Assembly (NCBI GenBank): GCA_051953655.1 | Contig: JBQCIO010000139.1 | Span: 1-22,552, forward strand | Length of the DNA stretch: 22,552 nucleotides | Direction: 5' to 3' | Source: JBQCHF01 sp051953655 | GTDB taxonomy: Bacteria; Actinomycetota; Actinomycetes; Motilibacterales; Motilibacteraceae | Part shown: piece by piece, positions 1 to 7,156 of the stretch | How the letters are laid out: each line of letters opens with the position of its first letter | How positions within the stretch are numbered: the first letter of the stretch is position 1 | Made by a program: the position numbers and the translations under genes | The notes under the pieces: model-generated | What the model was told of the DNA's origin: nothing | The model's database searches: none | Seen by the model: the letters and a program-made list of their open reading frames with translations, nothing else

Positions 1-368
1 CCGACGCACGACACCGTCTCGACCCGCACGACGCGGTCGCTGACGTCCTTGTACAGCGCGGCGACGGCCGCGGCCGGGCTGGGCGAGCCGGAGCTCACGG
101 GCTCCGAGACCGATGGAGAGGGGGTCGGGGTCTCGGAAGGCGTGGTGGATGCTGTCGTGTCGTCGGCCACCGCCGCGGGACTCGCGTGCGGAGCGGCGGA
201 GTGGCCGCCGCGCCCGGAGAGGACTCCCGCAACACCACCGCCGGCCGCCGCGAGCACCAGCACGCCCCCAGCCACCCAGGCCCAGCGGCGCCGCGAGGTC
301 GCCGCGGACGGCTCCCCGCGTGGGCCTTCCTGACCGGGCTGCCAGCCGTCGCTCGGCAGATCCGCCAT
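1..368 (-). CDS. Membrane-anchored protein, probable trypsin-like serine protease (N-terminal part)
   Basis: The reading frame opens at ATG 368 and runs off the left edge, giving about 122 residues. Residues 1-27 are polar and end in RRR; residues 28-50 form one hydrophobic Ala/Gly/Val helix. A Ser/Thr/Pro-rich linker follows (about 55-100), then AALYKDVSDRVVRVETVSC at the cut edge. An N-in membrane anchor, a disordered linker and then a V-x-V-E-T-x-x-C strand is the usual layout of actinobacterial membrane-anchored trypsin-like (S1 family) proteases, but the catalytic triad lies outside the window, so the protease call is inference. The gene is divergent from the cyclic-nucleotide-binding gene at 613. 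Other anchored extracytoplasmic proteins share this architecture. Confidence 0.6.
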   Translation of the reverse strand, partial: MADLPSDGWQPGQEGPRGEPSAATSRRRWAWVAGGVLVLAAAGGGVAGVLSGRGGHSAAPHASPAAVADDTTASTTPSETPTPSPSVSEPVSSGSPSPAAAVAALYKDVSDRVVRVETVSCV

Positions 369-612
369 CCCAGCCCCCTGTCTACCCTCGCCCGTCCCGG
401 CAGCGAAGATGCCGACGACCGGCGCGGGCAGGCAGACGCTAGTAGCGCTTTGGCCGGTTGGGCCCAGATCCTGGCGGTTGACCCCAGAACTGGGGGTCGG
501 AAGGTCTCGTGGACCTGGCAGTCGTCGAGTGCTCGTGCCATCGGCCCGTCCGCTCACCGGGGCGCTGCTCGCGTCCGCCACGGTGGACGTCGGTCACTGT
601 CAAGAGGGCGCG
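369..612. other. Divergent intergenic region
   Basis: This gap separates two divergent genes and should hold both promoters. A TTGACC hexamer at 478-483 resembles a -35 box, but no convincing -10 lies at the right distance. GACCCC and GGGGTC flank a short loop near 480-498. I see no gene here. Confidence 0.3.
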
Positions 613-1045
613 ATGGACTACGGGAGCCTCCCCCACCTGCTGGCACGGGTCGACCTGTTCTCGGACCTGCCCGAGGATTCGCGCGGTGCCATGGCGGCGC
701 GGGGGACGGTGATGTCCTTCCGGCCCGACCGCGTCGTGGTGCGCCAGGGGCGCCGACGACGCCGGCATCCACCTCGTCGTCGAGGGCGCCGCCCTGGTGA
801 GCGTGGACGGGATCGAGCACACGACCCTGGAGCGCGGGGACTACTTCGGCGAGATCTCCCTGCTGGACAGCGCCCCCCGCAGCGCTACGGTCACGGCCGG
901 GCCCGAGGGCCTTCGCACGTCCACCCTGTCCCCGCTGGTCTTCTCCGACCTGCTGAAGGAGCGTCCGGCGATGGCCTGCGCACTGCTCACGGCACTGTGC
1001 GGCCGCATCCGCCGGATCGAGGCGGCGACCGCGGCCTCGGGCTGA
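613..1045 (+). pseudogene. Cyclic nucleotide-binding domain protein, interrupted by a +1 frameshift
   Basis: ATG 613 follows an AGAGGG ribosome site at 603-608. The first frame reads MDYGSLPHLLARVDLFSDLP and continues to RVVVRQG near 750. Homology then continues in the next frame as ADDAGIHLVVEGAALVSVDG, followed by GDYFGEISLLDSAPRSATVTA, the phosphate-binding cassette signature of cNMP-binding (CRP-like) domains. Removing one G from the GGGG at 747-750 restores one 143-residue frame ending at the TGA at 1043-1045. No helix-turn-helix follows, so this would be a stand-alone sensor domain of normal length. A single homopolymer indel fits either a sequencing error or a recent mutation. Family assignment is strong; whether it is functional is unknown. 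Confidence 0.8.
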
Positions 1046-1218
1046 CCGTCCGCCGGCAACACTGCTCACTGTTCGCTCCGATGTCGCTCGCCCGTGGCGT
1101 GAGGCGGACGCACGCCCTCGCACAGCGCGGGTCGCGGATCCGGAAGACGCATGCCCGACGGCAGAGGGCGGGCCGGCTCGCAGGGGCCGAGAAACCTGAC
1201 CGACGCTCCCCGGGAGAC

Positions 1219-1256
1219 GACGACGGGCCCGGCGCTCTCGCGCCGGGCCCGTCGTC
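1219..1256. terminator. Strong GC-rich hairpin, probable terminator
   Basis: A perfect 17-bp inverted repeat occupies 1219-1235 and 1240-1256 around a TCTC loop. It lies about 170 bases after the stop of the cyclic-nucleotide-binding gene. No T tract follows, which is common for high-GC terminators, and the hairpin could work in both directions. Confidence 0.6.
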
Positions 1257-1261
1257 ACTGA

Positions 1262-1766
1262 CCGATGGCCAGTTCTCGTAGCGGGGGGACTCGCCGAACC
1301 ACCGCTCGCATTTTTGGAGCCTGGCTGTTCGCCCTGGTCGCAACGTCTTGCGTAGGCATGTGCACCTCTGAGTCCGGTCCGTTTTCCGGGGTCGGTAATA
1401 CGTGCGTCGGGATAACGAAGAGATCATGACACGCTCCTGCGACAACCTGATCTCCGTGGCGGGCAGCTCCCGGTGGCGCGGCACCTCCCTCGCGGTTTGG
1501 CACCCAACCTCGGGCCGGTTGAGCGCGACGACCGTCCCGGGGTGCCGACGTCGGTAACCGCCGGACCGGTCGGACGCCGGCCGTGCGAGGGCGGTCTGCC
1601 TGGTCACGCCGCGGAACGAGCCTCAGCTCCTGGTGCCGCCGCCGCCCCCGCCCGGCACCAGGTGCCGGCTGGCACGCGACATCAGGCCGGCGACTAGCTG
1701 CACTCCAGTGCGGAGCGGCTGCTCACACCCGCGTCCGCGTGAGGGGCGCCTCGCTATCCTCCAAAG
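1262..1766. other. Gap without a convincing gene
   Basis: About 500 bases with no reading frame that shows coding character. 1300-1450 is visibly richer in A and T than its surroundings, with a TTTTT tract near 1311 and TTTTCC near 1381. On the minus strand a short stretch ending at 1255 reads VPPLRELAIGQ before a TGA; this could be the tail of a decayed gene, but nothing supports a whole gene. A change in composition beside accessory genes may mark an insertion boundary. Confidence 0.3.
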
Positions 1767-1979
1767 ATGGGAACGCGGCAGATAGTGCTCGAACTGGACC
1801 CGGCGAGCTCGGATGAGGACCAGGCGCGCCTGGCCAACCTGGCCTGGTTGGCCGCAGCCGGTGCGGCCAGGGTGCGCGTCGTAGCCGACGACGAGGACGC
1901 GGTGTACGCGCTGATGCAGAAGCTGTGGGAGTCAGCGCCTAAGTACGCCAGCGGCAGCTGGACACATCCCACCTTCTGA
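1767..1979 (+). CDS. Small hypothetical protein
   Basis: A 70-residue frame starting MGTRQIVLELDPASSDEDQA and ending SGSWTHPTF. Third codon positions are strongly G/C, as expected of coding DNA here, and the overlapping minus-strand frame looks worse. The pattern is a beta strand (QIVLELD), an acidic helix, a strand (ARVRVVAD) and a helix (DAVYALMQKLWES), a compact alpha/beta fold. No signal peptide or membrane segment is visible. The ribosome site is weak, so the start is not certain. I do not recognise a family, and no neighbour suggests a role. Confidence 0.5.
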   Translation: MGTRQIVLELDPASSDEDQARLANLAWLAAAGAARVRVVADDEDAVYALMQKLWESAPKYASGSWTHPTF

Positions 1980-2397
1980 CCGGCCGCCACGGCTCGAGGC
2001 CTTGCCCTCGCCGCTCGACGCGGCCTGACTCCGTCGGCGTTTGCCCCCTGGGCGTGCAACGCTCGGACCTAGAGCGGGAGGCTGGATGCAGGGGCAGAAG
2101 CTGCAGCAGCGTTGGAGGCTGCTCCCAGCCGCAGCGGATCTAGACGCGCCACGGCGTAGGACCGCGGCACCTCGCGGCTAGACCCGGAGATGTTCGGACA
2201 CACACTCGATCGGCGGGTATGATTTCTGGAGGCGCAGCCGGGTCCGGATGACCCGGCATTGGCGTCGGCCTCACCATGCAGAAGGTTTGGTCGGCGCACG
2301 GAACTGGAACTGTCGCGGGCTTCGACCGCGAGCGGGCCAACGGCCCGCAGGAAACGAATCGGATCAGGCGCCACGGATTCGACCGAGGACGTTTCCT
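1980..2397. other. Gap with a candidate promoter
   Basis: No convincing gene. A TATGAT hexamer at 2218-2223 matches a sigma-70 -10 box at five of six positions; a weak TTCGGA lies upstream with a long spacer. It would produce a leader of about 170 bases in front of the small membrane-protein gene at 2398. Confidence 0.3.
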
Positions 2398-2649
2398 GTG
2401 TTCCAGCTACTCAAGAAGGCCTTCCCCAGTGCGATCGCGCTGTTCGCAGCGTCACACGTCCCGTGGCAGGTACTGGTCGGGCTTCTCACGCTCATCTGGC
2501 TGAGCGTCTGCGTTCCGGCCCTGGTGGTCCTGTTCCGTCCCGACGGGGTCAGCAGCGAGCGTTTCGTCGCGATCATCGAGGCCTACCGTGGCCGGCCGGC
2601 CCGTTCACGAACTGCGGAGCCGGCCAAGGCGAAGATGCCGGCGGAGTGA
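2398..2649 (+). CDS. Small single-pass membrane protein
   Basis: GTG 2398 is chosen because GAGGAC at 2384-2389 is a good ribosome site; the frame is open further upstream but that part lacks coding character. The protein has 83 residues. MFQLLKKAFPSAIALFAA starts an amphipathic N terminus, a hydrophobic helix spans about residues 23-46 (VPWQVLVGLLTLIWLSVCVP and on), and the tail is basic and Ala/Pro-rich. It probably sits in the cytoplasmic membrane. No family is recognised. It ends 87 bases before the nuclease-like gene at 2737 on the same strand, so the two could share a transcript. Confidence 0.55.
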   Translation: MFQLLKKAFPSAIALFAASHVPWQVLVGLLTLIWLSVCVPALVVLFRPDGVSSERFVAIIEAYRGRPARSRTAEPAKAKMPAE

Positions 2650-2736
2650 GCGAGGCCGGGGTGTGGCCGCCTACCGTCGTTGGCATCCACACCTCGCCCG
2701 CTACCTGTCGCAGGTGATCAGTAGCAGGATGCGGCC

Positions 2737-3768
2737 ATGACGCCGCAGGAGTGGGTACAGGTCTGGTCCACCACAGCAGCGCGCATGGCCGCCCACCGGG
2801 CCGCGGGCCGCACGCACCTGCTCACTGAGGACGTCCTGCGTTTCGAGGCCGTGCAGGCCCTCGGCGAGTGCGGGGTGCCAGCAGGGCGGCTCGCGATCGA
2901 GGTGTCAGACCGGTCGCTGCTCCGCGGCAAGCTCGACCTGGTGCTCGACCCGCCAGCGGGCACGGTGGTCGAGTTCAAGTTCCCGCGGGACAGCGTTACG
3001 AGCTCGTCGGCTGACACCATGACTCTCGGGGAGATGCTGCGCGACTTCTTCCGAGTGGCCGGCACCGATGCCCAGGACCGGTGGGTGGTGCAGCTAGTCA
3101 ACGAACGGCTCGGCGGGTACCTGCGAAGTGCTCACGCCCGGGCCGGGCTGGGATGGGTCGACTCAGCTGATGCACGACTCGAGCTGAGCCCTGCGGCGGT
3201 GCAGGCTCTGCCGCAGACGGCGCGCACGGCGGTCGGTCCGGTCGCCCTGGCGGGCGGGGTAAGCGCGACCTGCATGCTGGCTGAGCCCGTCGGCGACAAG
3301 CTCGTACTCCTGGCCTACCAGGTGGACCCGCTGCTCCCGGAGCCGGCGACGGGCAACGGCGACACCTTCCCGCCCGCGGAACCCGACCCGCCCGCGGGCC
3401 GCGCAGCGGTGCAGCAGGCAGCGGTGGGGGTGGCAGCGGCTGTGCCGGCGGTCGGCGGCGATGCCGCTTCTGGCGGCTCAGGAGAGGTCGGAACGAGGGA
3501 CGGTGCCCGCCGGGAGATTCTGGCAGCTGCCCGCGCCCTGACGGCCAGGACTGGCAGGCCGGAGTTCACTGTCCTCGAGGTCGTGGAGGAGATGCGCCGT
3601 CGCGGGACCGGGTACGCACCCACCACGATTCGCACGATGATGACCGCTCACCTACGCGCGAACGCTGACGGAGCGGGGACAGCCGGCTACAGCGACCTGG
3701 CGCGCGTGGGTCGCGGCACCTACCGGCTGACAGCCCCACTGGGGCCCGATCTGGACCCGCGGGCCTGA
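2737..3768 (+). CDS. PD-(D/E)xK nuclease-like protein with C-terminal winged-helix (DUF7669-like) domain
   Basis: A 343-residue protein; the ATG follows AGCAGGA at a suitable distance. Residues 30-85 carry what looks like a PD-(D/E)xK core: Glu37 on a helix, LRGKLDLVLD with Asp67, then VVEFKFPRD with Glu79-x-Lys81. A low-complexity Ala/Gly/Pro linker (about 200-250) leads to a C-terminal domain (about 257-335) reading REILAAARALTARTGRPEF, then YAPTTIRTMMTAHLRAN and a terminal GRGTYRL. That pattern resembles the small winged-helix domain catalogued as DUF7669, found at the ends of restriction-type and other nuclease proteins. Cleavage of foreign DNA is an inference from the architecture. No methylase is adjacent, so a classical restriction pair is not seen. 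Confidence 0.6.
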   Translation: MTPQEWVQVWSTTAARMAAHRAAGRTHLLTEDVLRFEAVQALGECGVPAGRLAIEVSDRSLLRGKLDLVLDPPAGTVVEFKFPRDSVTSSSADTMTLGEMLRDFFRVAGTDAQDRWVVQLVNERLGGYLRSAHARAGLGWVDSADARLELSPAAVQALPQTARTAVGPVALAGGVSATCMLAEPVGDKLVLLAYQVDPLLPEPATGNGDTFPPAEPDPPAGRAAVQQAAVGVAAAVPAVGGDAASGGSGEVGTRDGARREILAAARALTARTGRPEFTVLEVVEEMRRRGTGYAPTTIRTMMTAHLRANADGAGTAGYSDLARVGRGTYRLTAPLGPDLDPRA

Positions 3769-4027
3769 CGCCTGCGGGGGGCGACGCGCTGGCGGCACCA
3801 GCCAGGCGCCAATGCGTCGGGCTGGTCCGCTACTGACCGAGTTTCCGGTCAGTCCTCGAAGCGGGGCCACTCCCTGACCGCGCGCCTTGGCCTCGGCGGT
3901 GACGTTCCAGTTGCACAGGTTGCTCACCGAGCAGGCGCCACCGCCGACGTAGCCCGGCCAGTCCCCAACCTCGCGGCCCCGCGCCTGCCCCGGTCCGCGG
4001 ACCTGGTCGGCCGCCTGGACACCCTGC
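3769..4027. other. Gap with a possible minus-strand gene remnant
   Basis: On the minus strand, about 3850-4098 has good codon character in one frame (DWPGYVGGGACSVSNLCNWN, then VTAEAKARGQG), and a neighbouring frame ends EWPRFED before a stop near 3853. No convincing start exists, and its upstream part would overlap the plus-strand frame at 4028. This may be the broken tail of a gene or chance. Family not recognised. Confidence 0.25.
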
Positions 4028-4480
4028 TTGGGGCGCAAGGACGCGGGCATCGACCGGCTGGGGACCTGGTCGGCGCCCGCGGACGGCCCCTCGGTCAAGG
4101 TCGTGTTCCGCCGCTGGTGGCGCGGCCCGATCTGGCTCCAGATTCACGGCCCGCACCTAGACGCGACCGCGCACGCGACACTGGTCCGGGCGGACTGGCG
4201 CCGCGGCGTGCGGGTGCGCAGCGGCGAGACCGTGACCACGAACAAGGCGTTGGCGGTGTCCGACGTGTCCAGGCCGGACGAGCTCGACCCCAGCCCGCCG
4301 CTGCTGGTGTCCTTGCCGTCCGGTTGGACGCTGACCGGCGGCAGCGGCGCGGTCCCGTGGGCCGCCGACATCGACCACGGCTGGTACCCGGGCTGGGCGA
4401 AGGTCGCGGTGCGCCTGCTCGAAGAGGGACTGGCCACCGTGCAGGACAGCTGGCTGCGTCTGAGGTCGGGCTGGCCCCTG
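4028..4480 (+). pseudogene. Probable truncated or frameshifted hypothetical gene
   Basis: From TTG 4028, or more likely from GTG 4103, one frame has excellent third-position G/C: VFRRWWRGPIWLQIHG, then DWRRGVRVRSGETVTTNKAL, GWYPGWAKVAVRLLEEG and DSWLRLR near 4470. The frame then stays open across the antisense of the EcsC-family gene, which is implausible for a real C terminus. A one-base shift near 4455 would end it at a TGA immediately afterwards. I read this as a gene that ends or breaks around 4460-4480. The sequence is Trp-rich with probable beta strands. No family is recognised, and both ends are uncertain. Confidence 0.4.
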
Positions 4481-4606
4481 ATCCCGGCTGCGCACCACGC
4501 GCGGGCTCCGCAAGACCCCAGAGCGGGGAGCACGGGCGAGGCGCGCTCGCCCGGCACCGGCGCCCCGGAGCTGCGCCGCCCGATGGCCGGAACCTGCTGC
4601 TCGGGG

Positions 4607-5680
4607 CTAGGCGTCGCCGGAGGCCTGCTCATCGTCCTCGACGAGCTCGGCGTCGATGATGTCCAGGATGTCGACGTCGTCCTCGGCCGCGCCCGCAACA
4701 CCGCCGCCGCCTGGGGCTGGGGCGAACGGGGCCGCACCGGAACCGGAGGGTCCGTCCTCGCCGTAGCGCTCACGCAGGAAACGCTCGCGGTAGAGCATGT
4801 CGATCTCCTCCATGGCGCGGTCCAGCAGGTACGCGTTCATCCCGCCCCCGATGAACGCGCCCACGACCGGAACGGTCTCGGCGAGCTTCTGCTTGGTCAG
4901 CCGGTAGCCCAGCTGCTCGAACACCTTGCGGGTCACCTGCGTGACAACGTTCTGGTTCAGCTGCGCCCACGCGGTGTTGCGGACCAGCTGCTGCATCAGC
5001 TTGTTCAGCTGCGCGTAGGCGGCGGCCTTGCCGCCGTTGCCGGCCATGGCCGCGTTCAACACCCCGAGGGCGAACAACTTCTCCTCGGGCTCGTCCTGGT
5101 CGTAGCCGTAGTAGGCAGCCACGTGGGCGAGTCCACGCTGCACCGTCGCGACGGTGAGGGCGGCGTCGGTGGCCAGGATGGACACGACCGCACCGACGCC
5201 GAGACCGGCCCCAGCCCCGGCGGTGCCGACTGACTCGACCGCGGCCACGACGGTGCCACCGCCGGCAAGGAAGCCGAGGGCGGCGCCGCCGGTGAACGAC
5301 CCGGCGGTGTAGGCCAGGTCCAGCCGGGTCGGCTTGACCAGGTCGATGGCCTCCAGGGGCAGGTCGCGGATCTGACGCAGCTGCGTGACCGGGTGCCCGG
5401 CCTTGTTGTAGGCGCGCTGCACCCGGCGGGGGCTGAGCGAGGCGCGCCCGACGCGCCCAACCAAACCGTTGATCCCGGCCAGGGCCTTATGGAACGTCTG
5501 CGCGAACTTGGCCGCGCCCGGCACGTTGTTGAGGAAGTCCTGGACCTGCTGGGCCCAGGCGGCCACCTTCTGACGTGCGGCGGCCGGCACGACGCTGTGT
5601 GCCACACTGTTGGCCTGACTCTGCTTGTAGGCTTGGACCTGATTCCAGGCCCGCTGCTCGTAGTCCAGCTGGTCGCTCAC
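4607..5680 (-). CDS. EcsC family protein
   Basis: A 357-residue protein from GTG 5680, preceded on the minus strand by GGGAGGGG. The N-terminal 90 residues are helical and charged (starting MSDQLDYEQRAWNQVQAYKQ). From about residue 100 the sequence follows the EcsC family (PF12787): helices around DLPLEAIDLVKPTRL, a Gly/Ala-rich segment, then YYGYDQDEPEEKLFALGVL, and later LAETVPVVGAFIGGGMNAYL with EEIDMLYRERFL. The tail is Gly/Pro-rich, then acidic. EcsC proteins are named after the third gene of the Bacillus ecs transporter operon and have no settled biochemical role. The Gly/Ala-rich helices suggest membrane association. It converges on the broken gene at 4028. Confidence 0.85.
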   Translation of the reverse strand: MSDQLDYEQRAWNQVQAYKQSQANSVAHSVVPAAARQKVAAWAQQVQDFLNNVPGAAKFAQTFHKALAGINGLVGRVGRASLSPRRVQRAYNKAGHPVTQLRQIRDLPLEAIDLVKPTRLDLAYTAGSFTGGAALGFLAGGGTVVAAVESVGTAGAGAGLGVGAVVSILATDAALTVATVQRGLAHVAAYYGYDQDEPEEKLFALGVLNAAMAGNGGKAAAYAQLNKLMQQLVRNTAWAQLNQNVVTQVTRKVFEQLGYRLTKQKLAETVPVVGAFIGGGMNAYLLDRAMEEIDMLYRERFLRERYGEDGPSGSGAAPFAPAPGGGGVAGAAEDDVDILDIIDAELVEDDEQASGDA

Positions 5681-6420
5681 GGCCCCTCCCGTCCCGGTGA
5701 GCCGGCAGCGCCGCTCCCCCGCACCCGCATCGGCGCGCCACGCGCCAGCCGCGACGGTAGGGCATCGTTCCCACGACTGGATACCGGCGCAGGCAAGAAC
5801 ACTTCGGTTGGCCTAGCACGCATCGGAGGCGTCGCCCGCCTGCCCGCTACATCCCGGGAGCGGTCCGGCACCACGCCTGATCACGCCGGGACCTTCGCCT
5901 CCCGGGCCCTCACGGCACTCGGCACCGTGTACCTGCTGACCCGCAGCAGTCACCAGCGCACGCGAACAGCCGGCGCCCCCACGCCGGGGTTCAGCCGCTC
6001 AGGACGTCGACGACGGCGAGCAGCTGTTCGGGCGTCCTGTGCCGCGCACGAGCAGGTCAACGCCACCTTTCCTGAGGTGACGAACAACTCCAAGGCCGAC
6101 CTGGACCAGCAGCTCACGGCGGGCGTAGTGGCGTACAACCCACTGCCGGTGAGGAATCGCGAGCTGGGTCTGCTCGGCGCCGCGCTTGCTGGACGGCGCC
6201 GATGAGCAGGCGCACCCGGGCGGTTAGCGCGGTCCAGATCGACGTCCACCCCCACCTGCTCACCGGGGCGGCCCTGAGCGAGTCGCCCACGTGGGCGGCT
6301 GCGGCCGTAAGTGCGGTACGGCTCGAGCAGCAGCCAGTAGAACGCGAGCTCGATCCGGTCGGTGCTACGCGCGGTGCGGTGGGACGTGATCTCGGTGGAC
6401 GACACCCTCGAACGGTTGGC
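5681..6420. other. Gap with conflicting gene-like fragments
   Basis: The first 300 bases upstream of the EcsC-family gene show no gene. From about 6040 the plus strand reads HEQVNATFPEVTNNSKADLD, then QQLTAGVVAYNPLPVRNREL to a stop at 6205, with good codon character but no clear start. On the minus strand a frame from GTG 6405 reads RIELAFYWLLLEPYR and then seems to continue in another frame (TAAAAHVGDSLRAAPVS). These cannot all be real. I interpret the stretch as decayed sequence. Confidence 0.3.
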
Positions 6421-6444
6421 TCAGGACAGCAGCGTCTCCAGTAA
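6202..6444 (+). CDS. Possible small hypothetical protein
   Basis: The ATG at 6202 overlaps the stop of the fragment ending at 6205 as ATGA, which suggests translational coupling. It encodes 80 residues beginning MSRRTRAVSAVQIDVHPHLL. Codon character is good for the first 50 codons and weaker afterwards, and the 3' end overlaps the convergent gene at 6421 by 24 bases. The opposite strand also shows coding-like signal in part of this stretch, so it is a tentative call. No family recognised. Confidence 0.25.
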   Translation: MSRRTRAVSAVQIDVHPHLLTGAALSESPTWAAAAVSAVRLEQQPVERELDPVGATRGAVGRDLGGRHPRTVGSGQQRLQ

Positions 6445-6918
6445 GTCCGGGCCGCCGAGATTGACGAGGGTCGACCACAGGTCGGCGTCTCGGCGCCTAC
6501 GGTGCCAGCCGATGAGCGCTGCTGGGAGAACGTCGGCGAGTCCGGCGAGGACGGCGCCGAGGGTGAGCAGCTCGGGGTGCAGGGGCCTGGTGGCGAGGTC
6601 TCGTTCGCAGAGGTGGCCCCAGGTGCGCTGGAGTAGATACGGGTCCTTGCGCTCCCAGTTGTGAATCAGGGCCGCACCGAGGGTGGAGGCGCGGTACAGC
6701 CGCACGGCACGCCACGACACAACGCCCTTCAGCCGGTCCCCAAACTCTGCGAACACCGGCGCTTCCGCGGGCCCTTCTACCCAGGAGATGGCGACGAGTT
6801 CCCTCTGCGTCCGCACGGTGAGGTCTGGCAGCGACGTGACCCGCCGGAGCCGGGCGGCGCATTGAGCAGGGGTGCCGGGCCAGTGGTTCTGCTCTAGGTG
6901 GATGTACATGACCCGCAC
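6421..6918 (-). CDS. Hypothetical protein downstream of the CBASS operon
   Basis: The frame starts at GTG 6918 (ATG 6909 is an alternative); an in-frame stop just upstream blocks a longer start. It gives 165 residues beginning MRVMYIHLEQNHWPGTPAQ. The middle reads LVAISWVEGPAEAPVFAEFG, then WRAVRLYRASTLGAALIHNW; the C-terminal third is helical (LLTLGAVLAGLADVLPAAL). No signal peptide or catalytic motif is recognised. It lies 238 bases after the TIR-SAVED gene on the same strand, too far for tight coupling but compatible with read-through, so it could be a CBASS accessory or an unrelated passenger. Confidence 0.6.
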   Translation of the reverse strand: MRVMYIHLEQNHWPGTPAQCAARLRRVTSLPDLTVRTQRELVAISWVEGPAEAPVFAEFGDRLKGVVSWRAVRLYRASTLGAALIHNWERKDPYLLQRTWGHLCERDLATRPLHPELLTLGAVLAGLADVLPAALIGWHRRRRDADLWSTLVNLGGPDLLETLLS

Positions 6919-7156
6919 GGTCCGGCCGCGGGGCGTCTGCGCAACCAGCCGTCAGGATGGTGCCCAAGCGACACCACCGCGCCGGGACCTGTCGGCTGAA
7001 CAGAGCCCCAGCACGGTCGGCTGCCCACATGGCCCTTGGGGCCCGCTTGCGCAGCGCTGGCCGCCTGAGCACAGGTGCGGCGCCGGGCGGCGCGGGTAGG
7101 GGTCTGGTCTCGGGGAAAAGCCTCGTTGCGCGGAACCCGGCTCCCTGGAGTCGTCG

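Noticed and set aside
1262..1330. Possible tRNA 3' end or attachment site on the minus strand (GGTTCGGCGAGTCC)
   Set aside because: It recalls a T-arm, but no cloverleaf, acceptor stem or anticodon arm can be formed from the flanking bases.
4028..5233. Plus-strand frame read as one 401-residue protein
   Set aside because: The second half is antisense to the EcsC-family gene and becomes Val/Leu/Gly-rich; only the first ~150 codons look coding.
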